Source: Planctomycetota bacterium
GTDB taxonomy: Bacteria > Planctomycetota > UBA1135
Direction of reading: 5' to 3'
DNA: 32,585 bases
Assembly: GCA_027623585.1 (NCBI GenBank)
Contig: JAQBVK010000001.1
Span: forward strand, 1 to 32,585
Shown here: positions 8,160-15,123 of the stretch, piece by piece
How the letters are laid out: each line of letters begins with the position of its first letter
Numbering within the stretch: the stretch's first letter is position 1
Position numbers and translations under genes: made by a program
The notes under the pieces: generated by a model
The model's input: only the letters and a program-made list of their open reading frames with translations
What the model was told of the DNA's origin: nothing
Databases searched by the model: none

Positions 8160-8362
8160 TGTCGCTGGTCTACCTCGCGCTGCCGGTCGCACTCTTCATC
8201 GCCGCGCTCGCGGTGGGCGCGTGGTGGTGGGCCGTCAAGTCGGGGCAGTTCGACGACCTGGAAACGCCGCGCCACCGCGCCCTCTGGGAAGACGACGCGG
8301 TGGCGGAGGATGCCGACGAAATCGGCGCGGACGGGAAACCTACTTCGCGAAACCGCGAATGA
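8159..8362 (+). CDS. ccoS: cbb3-type cytochrome oxidase maturation protein CcoS
   Basis: The protein has 67 residues: one transmembrane helix (about residues 3-25, ending WWWAV) followed by the CcoS/FixS signature SGQFDDLETP (residues 28-37) and a short acidic tail. CcoS is needed for cofactor insertion into cbb3 oxidase. The ATG overlaps the stop of the ATPase remnant (TGATG), the usual ccoI-ccoS coupling. No ccoNOP genes are in the window, and the upstream partner looks inactivated, so CcoS may be an orphan. The last 23 bases overlap the 3' end of the opposite-strand cytochrome c gene. Confidence 0.85.
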   Translation: MSLVYLALPVALFIAALAVGAWWWAVKSGQFDDLETPRHRALWEDDAVAEDADEIGADGKPTSRNRE

Positions 8363-8723
8363 TTTTCACCAGACCGGCCACGACCTCCGGCTTGTCGGCG
8401 AGATCCGCGTTGGCCGGCATCAGCATGGACTTGCCAACTGCTGCGCCGCCCTGAACGATGATTTTGGTGAGGAACTCGTCGGTGACGGTCTTCTGCCAGG
8501 CCTTGTCGGTGTAGTCGCGCGGCTTCGGGTTGAGCGCGGCTGCAGCGGCGCCGTCGCCTTTGCCGGAAGTGCCGTGGCAGGTCGCGCAGAGCCCGTCGAA
8601 CTTGGCGCGAGCCTCGGGGTTGACCGGGGTGTCGGCCACGGGCTCGCTGCCGCCGCCGCAGGAGAACGCGAGCACGCCGGCCGCCGCCGCGCCAGCGATC
8701 AGGAGGATGGGTCGAAACTGCAT
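8340..8723 (-). CDS. Monoheme cytochrome c lipoprotein
   Basis: The protein has 127 residues. A hydrophobic N-terminus ends in VLAFSC followed by GGG, consistent with a lipoprotein signal or a Sec peptide. The single heme-binding site is CATCH (about residues 46-50) and the likely axial Met is in SMLMPANADL, so this is a small class I cytochrome c of the c551/c552 type. It would carry electrons on the periplasmic face, for instance to an oxidase. Its 3' end overlaps ccoS by 23 bases on the other strand. It has its own promoter-like sequence inside the end of lipB, with the -10 box 6 bases from the ATG. Confidence 0.85.
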   Translation of the reverse strand: MQFRPILLIAGAAAAGVLAFSCGGGSEPVADTPVNPEARAKFDGLCATCHGTSGKGDGAAAAALNPKPRDYTDKAWQKTVTDEFLTKIIVQGGAAVGKSMLMPANADLADKPEVVAGLVKIIRGFAK

Positions 8724-8729
8724 GCAGGC

Positions 8730-8757
8730 AGGATAGCGCCGCTATTCAGACCCTCAA
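8730..8757 (-). promoter_or_regulatory. Promoter of the cytochrome c lipoprotein gene
   Basis: On the minus strand, TTGAGG (8757-8752), a 16-bp spacer and TATCCT (8735-8730) form a sigma70-like promoter. The ATG follows 6 bases after the -10, so the transcript would be leaderless or nearly so. The -35 lies within the final codons and stop of lipB. Confidence 0.5.
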
Positions 8758-9405
8758 GTCTCTATTTCTTAGGGCCGCTGCGAGCCGATCGACCAATCGC
8801 GACGACACGTCTGAAATCTTCACTGCAGGACGACCGGCGGCGAGGCACTCCGCTGCCATCGTCGTCATCACTTCGGGATCCAGACCGCAGGGGTCGAAGC
8901 GGCGGAACCAATCGAGATCGGTCGAGACGTTGAGGGCGAGGCCGTGCCAGCTCACCCAACGCCGCACCGCCACGCCGATGCTCGCGAGCTTGCGGCCGTT
9001 GACCCAGCAGCCGGTGTTGCGCGGATCGCGTCCGCCTTGCAGGCCGAAATCACTCACCACACCGATCAGCGCGTCTTCGAGCGCGTGGAGATAGGCGTGG
9101 AGGTCGCGCGCTTCGTCTTCGAGGCGCAGCAGCGGATAGGCCACAAGCTGCCCCGGTCCGTGGAAGGTGGCCTTGCCCCCTCGGCTGATCTCGTGGACCG
9201 GGACGCCGAGATGCGCGTACTGGCTGGCGCCGCCACCGCCGCGGCCGATCGTGATCACGGGTTCGAACTCGGCCAAGAGCAGGTGGTCGGGTTCCTCCCC
9301 CGCCGCGATCTTCGCGATCAGATCTTCCTGCAGCGCGTTCACCTCGGCGTAGTCCGCGCGCCCCAGGTCGCGCACGACCCACTCGGGCGAGCGGCTGAAG
9401 CGCAT
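8746..9405 (-). CDS. lipB: Octanoyl-[acyl-carrier-protein]:protein N-octanoyltransferase LipB
   Basis: The protein has 219 residues, the normal length for LipB. It transfers octanoyl from acyl-carrier protein to lipoyl domains of 2-oxoacid dehydrogenases, the first step of lipoate synthesis in the cytoplasm. Diagnostic motifs are RGGKATFHGPGQLVAYP, the catalytic Lys region NGRKLASIGVAVRRWVSWHG with ALNV, and FDPCGL containing the catalytic Cys. It begins 4 bases after the stop of lpdA, so the two form an operon. Pairing the lipoyl-using dehydrogenase with the lipoyl transferase is functionally sensible. Confidence 0.95.
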   Translation of the reverse strand: MRFSRSPEWVVRDLGRADYAEVNALQEDLIAKIAAGEEPDHLLLAEFEPVITIGRGGGGASQYAHLGVPVHEISRGGKATFHGPGQLVAYPLLRLEDEARDLHAYLHALEDALIGVVSDFGLQGGRDPRNTGCWVNGRKLASIGVAVRRWVSWHGLALNVSTDLDWFRRFDPCGLDPEVMTTMAAECLAAGRPAVKISDVSSRLVDRLAAALRNRDLRV

Positions 9406-9409
9406 GCGC

Positions 9410-10822
9410 CTACTTCTTCGCGCGCATCGCGTGCGGTGACATGCCGTGGAGATCTTCGCAGGCTTCCATGAACACTTCGCTCAGGGTCGGGTGCGGATGG
9501 ATCGTCATCGCGACGTCTTCGACGGTCAGTCCGGCTTCGATCGCGAGCGAGGCCTCAGTGATCAAGTCGGTGACGTTCGGGCCCACCATGTGCACGCCGA
9601 GCACGCGGTCGTCCTTGGCGTCAGCGATGACCTTGATCAAGCCTTCGGTCTGCAGCAGCGACATCGCGCGGCCGTTGGCGCCGAAGTTGAAGCGGCCGAC
9701 TTTGTAATCGATCCCCTTCTCCTTGCACTGCGCCTCGGTGAGACCGGTCCACGCGATCTCCGGGTCGGTGAAGATCACCGCCGGCACGCAGGCGAAGTCC
9801 TGCGCGATGCCGGGCTGACGGTTGATCGCACCGGCCGCCACCAGTCCTTGCGCGCTGCCCTTGTGCGCGAGCATCGGCCCGTGGGTGACGTCGCCGATTG
9901 CCCAGACGTGCGGCGTCTTGGTGGAGCACTGCATGTCCACGGTGATGAAGCCGCGCGCGTCGGGCTTCACGCCGACGCTCTCGAGCCCGATGCCGCTGGT
10001 CACCGGCTTGCGTCCCACCGTGAGCAGGATCGCGTCGGCCTCGAAGGACTGGCGTTGGCCTTGCACTTCGGCAATGACCTCGACGCCGGCGCCCTTCTTC
10101 TTCCATTCCTTGGCCGCGCTCTTGAGATGGATCTTGATACCCGCCTTCTTGGCGCGCCGCTCGACCACCTTCACCAGATCCGGGTCGGTGCCGGGCAGGA
10201 TCTGATCCATGAACTCGACCACGGTCACTTCGGTGCCGATCTGCGCGTAGAACATTCCCAATTCCATCCCGATCACGCCGCCGCCGATTACGAACAGCTT
10301 CTTGGGAAGGATTTTCGGCGAGAGCGCCTCGGTGCTCGACCACACGAACTCGCCGAACTCGAAGCCGGGGATCGGCGCCGGCTCGGAGCCGCTCGCGATC
10401 ACGATCTCCGTGCACTGGATGCCGGTCAGCGAGCCGTCGGCGTTCTTGACCTCGACCAGATTCGGTCCCTTGATCACGCCGCGTCCCTTCACCCACTCGA
10501 TCTTGCGGTTCTTGAGCAGCATGCCAACTCCGCCGGTCAGCTTCTTCACGATCGAATCCTTCCACGCGATCATCTTGCCGAGGTCGAGCGTCGGCGTCTG
10601 GACCGTGAAGCCCATCTCCGCGGCGTGGCGGCACTGCTCGGCGAAGTGGCCGGCCTGGATGAGCGCCTTGGAGGGAATGCAGCCCCAATTCAGGCAGGTG
10701 CCGCCGAGATTGTCGGACTCCACCACCACCACTTGCTTGCCCAGGTCCGCGGCGCGGATCGCGCACACGTAGCCGGCCGGGCCAGCGCCCAGCACCACAA
10801 CATCGGTCTTGATCGTGCTCAT
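9410..10822 (-). CDS. lpdA: Dihydrolipoyl dehydrogenase (E3)
   Basis: The protein has 470 residues, full length for the family. It reoxidises dihydrolipoyl groups of pyruvate and 2-oxoglutarate dehydrogenase complexes with FAD and NAD. Features in order are the FAD-binding VVVLGAGPAGYVCAIRAADL, the redox-active disulfide GGTCLNWGCIPSKA (Cys43, Cys48), the NAD-binding VIGGGVIGMELGMFYA, the second FAD motif WAIGDVTHGPMLAHKG, and the C-terminal His-Glu pair HPHPTLSE. It is first in a two-gene unit with lipB. A TAGGAC box lies 6 bases from the ATG. Confidence 0.96.
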   Translation of the reverse strand: MSTIKTDVVVLGAGPAGYVCAIRAADLGKQVVVVESDNLGGTCLNWGCIPSKALIQAGHFAEQCRHAAEMGFTVQTPTLDLGKMIAWKDSIVKKLTGGVGMLLKNRKIEWVKGRGVIKGPNLVEVKNADGSLTGIQCTEIVIASGSEPAPIPGFEFGEFVWSSTEALSPKILPKKLFVIGGGVIGMELGMFYAQIGTEVTVVEFMDQILPGTDPDLVKVVERRAKKAGIKIHLKSAAKEWKKKGAGVEVIAEVQGQRQSFEADAILLTVGRKPVTSGIGLESVGVKPDARGFITVDMQCSTKTPHVWAIGDVTHGPMLAHKGSAQGLVAAGAINRQPGIAQDFACVPAVIFTDPEIAWTGLTEAQCKEKGIDYKVGRFNFGANGRAMSLLQTEGLIKVIADAKDDRVLGVHMVGPNVTDLITEASLAIEAGLTVEDVAMTIHPHPTLSEVFMEACEDLHGMSPHAMRAKK

Positions 10823-10828
10823 CGGGAT

Positions 10829-10834
10829 GTCCTA
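10829..10834 (-). promoter_or_regulatory. Possible -10 box TAGGAC of lpdA-lipB
   Basis: TAGGAC on the minus strand ends 6 bases before the lpdA ATG at 10822. No clear -35 or Shine-Dalgarno is visible. It is proposed because it repeats the short -10-to-start layout seen at other genes here. Confidence 0.3.
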
Positions 10835-10844
10835 GGAAAAGGCG

Positions 10845-10850
10845 TAGCAT
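10845..10850 (+). promoter_or_regulatory. Possible -10 box TAGCAT of the lipoprotein gene
   Basis: TAGCAT ends 7 bases before the ATG at 10858 and overlaps the earlier in-frame ATG at 10849. If it is real, it favours 10858 as the start, which also gives a compact lipoprotein signal peptide. No good -35 is present. Confidence 0.3.
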
Positions 10851-10857
10851 GATAGCG

Positions 10858-11352
10858 ATGCGCTCCTTTCCCCTCTTCGCCGCCGCCGGCCTGGCCGGAA
10901 TGCTCGTCGCCTGCGCTTCGCCTGGCCCGATCCCGCCGCCCGACGCTCCGCCGCCGCCGGGATTCGCGGTGGAGACGGCGATTGGAGTCGCGCGCGATGG
11001 CGTCGCCTTCGCGAGCCTGGAGCGCACCCTGTGGCGCGAACGCGACACCCGCTTCGAGTTGGACGGCCCGGGCGTGCTCGCGGGCGAGGCGGACAGCGGT
11101 TTGGAGATCTCGCTGCGGCCCGACTTCAATCACGCCGGCGAGTTCTGGGGGGAATTGACCATCGCCGAGTTCGACGTGCTCGAGGACGGCACCCGCGTGC
11201 ACTACCTGGGCATGCCGTATCACTTCAAATTGGATCCCAGCGTGAGGGGATGGTGGGACGTGGAGGTGCCCGGCCGCAGCGGCAGTTACGTAGTCCGCGT
11301 GCAGATGGATTATTCCGCCGCGTTCAAGCAATTTCTCTGGCTTCGCATGTAG
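10858..11352 (+). CDS. Predicted lipoprotein of unknown function
   Basis: The protein has 164 residues from the chosen ATG; an ATG at 10849 would add three residues. The signal peptide MRSFPLFAAAGLAGMLVAC ends in a good lipobox (LVAC), followed by a proline-rich linker (PIPPPDAPPPPG). The rest is beta-rich with many aromatic and charged residues and no Cys. I recognise no family or catalytic motif. It probably sits in the outer or inner membrane facing the periplasm. It is divergent from lpdA with 35 bases between the starts, and two further exported-type genes follow on the same strand. Confidence 0.65.
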   Translation: MRSFPLFAAAGLAGMLVACASPGPIPPPDAPPPPGFAVETAIGVARDGVAFASLERTLWRERDTRFELDGPGVLAGEADSGLEISLRPDFNHAGEFWGELTIAEFDVLEDGTRVHYLGMPYHFKLDPSVRGWWDVEVPGRSGSYVVRVQMDYSAAFKQFLWLRM

Positions 11353-11397
11353 TCGGTAACCTTCGCGCTCGCCGTGCGTGTTGAGGTCGGAGGGCTG

Positions 11398-11913
11398 ATG
11401 TACCTGAACCGACTCATTTTGATCTTTGCGGCGGCGTTCGTGCCGACCGTGTCCATTCAGCAGGGATCCGCGTCCGAGGGGCTGGGCGGACGCGTCTGCG
11501 TACCCGACGGCGCGAGCGTGCCGGTGAGCTTCCCGCGCCCCGACCTGCAGCAACCGGGCGTGCCGACGGACGCGAAGTGGGCTCCCGGCGACGGAAATCC
11601 ACAGGGCTACGAGAAGGATCGCTTTACCGGGGACGATCCGATGCCCACCACGCCGGGCAGCGGCGATCCCGCCGAAGTTCCGGTCGAGAACGAAGGCGGC
11701 AAACTCAAGGATGGCAACGGCAAGACGCAGAACGGCGGCACCGAGGGCGATTGCATCGAGGTCTACGTGGAGTGGACCTACTACTACTCGGTCAAGTGGA
11801 ACCAGGGCGGCACCGTCTCGATCGGCGGCGCGACCTGGAGCAAGAACAGTTGCTGGTACGTGTGGAAGGCCGGAAAGATCCGTTCCGCGGTCAAACAGGT
11901 GTGCCCGTGCTGA
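11398..11913 (+). CDS. Exported cysteine-containing protein of unknown function
   Basis: The protein has 171 residues. I chose the ATG at 11398 because GGAGGG lies 4 bases upstream and the protein then begins directly with a signal peptide (MYLNRLILIFAAAFVPT). A GTG at 11374 would add eight residues. The middle is low in structure, rich in Gly, Pro, Asp and Lys. The last 50 residues are aromatic and hold four of the five Cys (EGDC, NSCW, VCPC at the very end), so disulfide bonds in the periplasm or outside are likely. No known family was recognised. Its stop overlaps the next start (TGATG), implying co-translation with the carboxypeptidase-regulatory-like protein. Confidence 0.6.
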   Translation: MYLNRLILIFAAAFVPTVSIQQGSASEGLGGRVCVPDGASVPVSFPRPDLQQPGVPTDAKWAPGDGNPQGYEKDRFTGDDPMPTTPGSGDPAEVPVENEGGKLKDGNGKTQNGGTEGDCIEVYVEWTYYYSVKWNQGGTVSIGGATWSKNSCWYVWKAGKIRSAVKQVCPC

Positions 11914-12890
11914 TGCGCGCTTTGATCGTGGCCGTTCTGCTGTTGGGAGCGGTGGCGCTCGTCTGGCAAGGGGGAGGTGAAATCCCTCCCTCTTCTCCGG
12001 AGGCGACGGAGTCGGGCTCGTTCACGAGCCTCGAAGCCGGGGTGCTCGCGGGTCTACCCAAGAGTGCAGTCGGCCGTCGCAGTGCAGAGCCGCCGGTGGA
12101 GGGCATCGCGAGCGCTGTCGAGGCCAACATGGAAGCGGAGACTGCGTCCTTCGGCTCCGTGCGCGGCATCTTGGTCGACGCCGACGGCGCTCCGGTGCCT
12201 CACACGGTGGTGCTGCTGCGCCGCGGGGTCGGCGTGAGTGAAAGGCGCTGCAGCTCAATGACCGACTCCGAAGGCTTGTTCTACTTCGCCGAAGTGCCGG
12301 CGGGTTCCTGGCAGGCAGGTGCGTTGCTCACACCGCAGCGTGGACAAGCGAGCGCCGTTTCGCTCCAAACAGTCGAAGTGGTCACCGAGCAGCGCTCTTG
12401 GGTCGATCTCTGGCTCGCCGGTACGCGCGCGATCCGCGGGCGCATTCTTCTCGAAGAGGATGGCTTGCCGCAGGACATGGTTTTCGAAGTGGAAGCGCGA
12501 CCCTTGCTGCAGCCGGACCGCGTGATCTCCGACACCATCGCCGCCGAGGACGCGGCGGAGGTCTTCGAGCCGATGCCGTCGCGCGCCGTACGGGAGCGCC
12601 GCGTGATGAACGAATTCTTGGAAGAGAATCCAGGCGCTGCGCCACCGCTGCCGGAGCAGATCGAGGAGTGGGCCGATGAACTCGCCGCAGAACTGGAATC
12701 CGCGCGCGTGGCCGAAGGCGCGGTCTTCAGCCTCGGCGGGCTCGCACCCGGCCGTTACGCTCTGCGCATCTATCTCGACGTGGCGCGCGAGCGCTGGGCT
12801 GCACTCGAGGCCGATCTCAGTGAGGGCGACGCCGAGTTCGGCCTGTTGCGTCTACGCTTTGCGGACTTTCCCTTGCGGGTCGGCGATTAA
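11913..12890 (+). CDS. Membrane-anchored protein with carboxypeptidase-regulatory-like (CarboxypepD_reg) domain
   Basis: The protein has 325 residues from the ATG overlapping the previous stop. Residues of about 2-20 (RALIVAVLLLGAVALVW) form an N-terminal helix serving as anchor or signal. A beta-sandwich resembling carboxypeptidase regulatory-like domains lies at about 85-165: VRGILVDADGAPVPHTVVLL, then DSEGLFYFAEVPAGSW. A second related beta unit with an acidic helical insertion (QIEEWADELAAELE) follows. Such domains are non-catalytic and common in surface proteins. The role is unknown. The final 4 bases overlap the end of icd on the other strand. Confidence 0.6.
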   Translation: MRALIVAVLLLGAVALVWQGGGEIPPSSPEATESGSFTSLEAGVLAGLPKSAVGRRSAEPPVEGIASAVEANMEAETASFGSVRGILVDADGAPVPHTVVLLRRGVGVSERRCSSMTDSEGLFYFAEVPAGSWQAGALLTPQRGQASAVSLQTVEVVTEQRSWVDLWLAGTRAIRGRILLEEDGLPQDMVFEVEARPLLQPDRVISDTIAAEDAAEVFEPMPSRAVRERRVMNEFLEENPGAAPPLPEQIEEWADELAAELESARVAEGAVFSLGGLAPGRYALRIYLDVARERWAALEADLSEGDAEFGLLRLRFADFPLRVGD

Positions 12891-14119
12891 GCGCGCGCGG
12901 TTGCGGGAGCGAGCTTGGCCTTGAGGCCTTCGTCGAGCTTCGCGAGGAACTGCTCGGTCGTGAGCCATTTCTGCTCAGGGCCGACCAGGATCGCGAGGTC
13001 CTTGGTCATGAAGCCGGATTCCACGGTCTCGATGCACACCTTCTCCAGGGTTTCGGCGAAGACGGACAGATCTCGGTTGTGATCGAGGCTGCCGCGATGC
13101 ATCAGGCCGCGCGTCCACGCGAAGATGGATGCGATCGGGTTGGTGCTGGTGGGACGGCCCTTCTGGTGTTCGCGATAGTGGCGTGTGACCGTGCCGTGCG
13201 CGGCTTCGGCTTCGACGACCGCGCCATCCGGCGTCATCAACACTGAACTCATGAGCCCGAGGGAGCCGAAACCTTGCGCGACGGTGTCGGATTGCACGTC
13301 GCCGTCGTAGTTCTTGCAGGCCCACACGAAACCGCCGCTCCACTTCATCGCGGCGGCGACCATGTCGTCGATCAAACGGTGCTCGTAGACGATGTTCGAG
13401 GCGGCGAACTTGTCCGCAAACTCGGCGTCGAAGATCTCCTGGAAGAGATCCTTGAAGCGGCCGTCGTAGGCCTTGAGGATCGTGTTCTTGGTGGACAGGT
13501 ACACCGGCCAGCCGCGCTGCAGTCCGTAGTTGAGACAAGCCCGCGCGAAGCCGCGAATCGACTCGTCCAGGTTGTACATGCCCATCGCCACGCCGGGCTC
13601 CTTGAAGTCCATGACCTCGTAGTTCACCGGCTTGCCGCCGTCGGCGGGCGTGAAGGTCATGGTCAACTTGCCGGGACCGGGCACCAGGAAGTCGGTGGCG
13701 CGGTACTGATCGCCGTGCGCGTGACGGCCGATCACGATCGGCTGCGTCCACCCCGGCACCAGGCGCGGGATGTTGCTGCACAGGATCGGCTCGCGGAACA
13801 CGGTGCCGCCGAGGATGTTGCGGATCGTCCCGTTCGGGGAGCGCCACATCTGCTTGAGGCCGAACTCCTCGACGCGGGCCTCGTCGGGGGTGATGGTTGC
13901 GCACTTCACGCCGACGCCGTGGCGCTGGATCGCCTTGGCCGCGTCTACCGTGACCTGGTCGTCGGTGGCGTCGCGATGCTCGATGCCGAGGTCGTAGTAC
14001 TCGAGCGTGAGATCGAGATAGGGAAGGATCAGACGTTCCTTGATGAACGCCCAGATGATCCGAGTCATTTCGTCGCCGTCGAGCTCGACGACGGGGTTCT
14101 TTACCTTGATCTTGGCCAT
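12887..14119 (-). CDS. icd: NADP-dependent isocitrate dehydrogenase (eukaryote-like homodimeric type)
   Basis: The protein has 410 residues. It oxidatively decarboxylates isocitrate to 2-oxoglutarate in the TCA cycle. Clear motifs are VVELDGDEMTRIIWAFIK at the N-terminus, the substrate site SPNGTIRNILGGTVFREPI, YLSTKNTILKAYDGRFKD with the catalytic Lys, SDTVAQGFGSLGLMSSVL for Mg and cofactor binding, and AAHGTVTRHYREHQKG with STNPIASIFAWTRGL. The sequence pattern is that of the dimeric mitochondrial/cytosolic type rather than the E. coli Icd type. The ATG at 14119 was chosen because MAKIKVKNPVVELDGDE is the usual N-terminus. It is divergent from the DUF523 gene. Confidence 0.95.
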   Translation of the reverse strand: MAKIKVKNPVVELDGDEMTRIIWAFIKERLILPYLDLTLEYYDLGIEHRDATDDQVTVDAAKAIQRHGVGVKCATITPDEARVEEFGLKQMWRSPNGTIRNILGGTVFREPILCSNIPRLVPGWTQPIVIGRHAHGDQYRATDFLVPGPGKLTMTFTPADGGKPVNYEVMDFKEPGVAMGMYNLDESIRGFARACLNYGLQRGWPVYLSTKNTILKAYDGRFKDLFQEIFDAEFADKFAASNIVYEHRLIDDMVAAAMKWSGGFVWACKNYDGDVQSDTVAQGFGSLGLMSSVLMTPDGAVVEAEAAHGTVTRHYREHQKGRPTSTNPIASIFAWTRGLMHRGSLDHNRDLSVFAETLEKVCIETVESGFMTKDLAILVGPEQKWLTTEQFLAKLDEGLKAKLAPATARA

Positions 14120-14146
14120 GTCGCGGGGATTCCGATGGGAAGGACT

Positions 14147-14153
14147 TAGGATA
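14147..14153. promoter_or_regulatory. Overlapping divergent -10 boxes between icd and the DUF523 gene
   Basis: On the plus strand TAGGAT (14147-14152) ends 8 bases before the GTG at 14161, giving a near-leaderless start. On the minus strand TATCCT (14153-14148) overlaps it almost exactly and would give icd a leader of about 20 bases. Simultaneous use of both would be hindered, so the two genes might compete for polymerase. No convincing -35 elements were found. Confidence 0.3.
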
Positions 14154-14160
14154 GCGGCGC

Positions 14161-15114
14161 GTGACCAATTCGATCCGGCTCGGGATTGCGACCTGCCTGC
14201 TCGGCGAGCAGGTGCGATGGGACGGCGGTCATAAGCGCGACGAGTTCCTGGTTGGCACCGTGGCGCCGCACGTCGAATGGGTGCCGGTCTGCCCGGAGGA
14301 AGAATCCGGCATGGGGGTGCCACGTCCGCCGGTGCGCTTGGAGCAGGATCCGCACGGTGCGACGCGGATGGTGGATCCGAAGTCAGGCAAGGATCACACC
14401 GCGGCGATGACGCGCTTCTCAAAGCAGCGAGTGCGCGCCCTCGCCGATGAAGAACTCGACGGCTACGTGCTGAAGAAGGATTCACCTTCCTGTGGCATGG
14501 AGCGCGTGCGCCTGCACGCGGAGAAGGGGATGCCCGTGCGCAAGGGAGTGGGCCTCTTCGCGGCGGAACTGCTTGCGCGCTTCCCCCACCTCCCGATCGA
14601 GGAGGAAGGCAGGCTCAACGACCCCGGCCTGCGCGAGAACTTCTTCGAGCGCGTTTTTGCCTACCGCCGATTGAGGCAATTGTTCATCGGGCGCTGGAAG
14701 TCCGGCGACGTGGTGCGCTTTCACACCGCCGAGAAGATGCTACTGCTCGCGCACGATCCGCAGGGATATCGCGCGCTCGGTCGCCTGGTCGCGGCGGTCA
14801 AGACGGTTCCGCGCGCCGACTTCCAAACGCAGTACTCCAGCGCGTTCATGACTGTCATGCGTAAGCTCGCGACGCCGCGCAAGCACGTCAACGTGCTGCA
14901 GCACATGCAGGGACATTTCAGTGATCAACTCGACGCTGCCGCGCGCGCCGAACTCTCCTCGCTGATCGAAGATTTCGGTCATGGCCTGGTGCCCCTGATT
15001 GCGCCGGTCACCCTCTTCCGCCACTACGTCCGCCGCTTCGACGTGCCATACCTCGCCGACCAGAGCTACCTCGAGCCACACCCCAAGGAGCTCATGCTCC
15101 GAAATCACGCGTAG
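14161..15114 (+). CDS. TudS-like DUF523 protein with C-terminal DUF1722 domain
   Basis: The protein has 317 residues and starts at GTG. The N-terminal half (about 1-150) is DUF523, with three conserved Cys: Cys12 (ATCLLGEQVRWDGG), Cys44 (VPVCPEEESGMG) and Cys111 (KDSPSCGMERV). In the thiouracil desulfurase TudS equivalent Cys hold a 4Fe-4S cluster. The C-terminal half (about 170-300) is the helical DUF1722 domain (FIGRWKSGDVVRFHTAEKML, then HVNVLQHMQGHFSDQL). The two-domain form resembles E. coli YbgA. Removal of sulfur from modified nucleobases is plausible for the family but unproven here. GTG is preferred because it follows a -10-like box and gives the usual N-terminus. Confidence 0.88.
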   Translation: MTNSIRLGIATCLLGEQVRWDGGHKRDEFLVGTVAPHVEWVPVCPEEESGMGVPRPPVRLEQDPHGATRMVDPKSGKDHTAAMTRFSKQRVRALADEELDGYVLKKDSPSCGMERVRLHAEKGMPVRKGVGLFAAELLARFPHLPIEEEGRLNDPGLRENFFERVFAYRRLRQLFIGRWKSGDVVRFHTAEKMLLLAHDPQGYRALGRLVAAVKTVPRADFQTQYSSAFMTVMRKLATPRKHVNVLQHMQGHFSDQLDAAARAELSSLIEDFGHGLVPLIAPVTLFRHYVRRFDVPYLADQSYLEPHPKELMLRNHA

Positions 15115-15123
15115 CCGCTCTGC

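Noticed and set aside
9446..10852. Open frame antisense to lpdA
   Set aside because: It is rich in His, Asp and Arg with no motif, and the opposite strand is an unmistakable dihydrolipoyl dehydrogenase.
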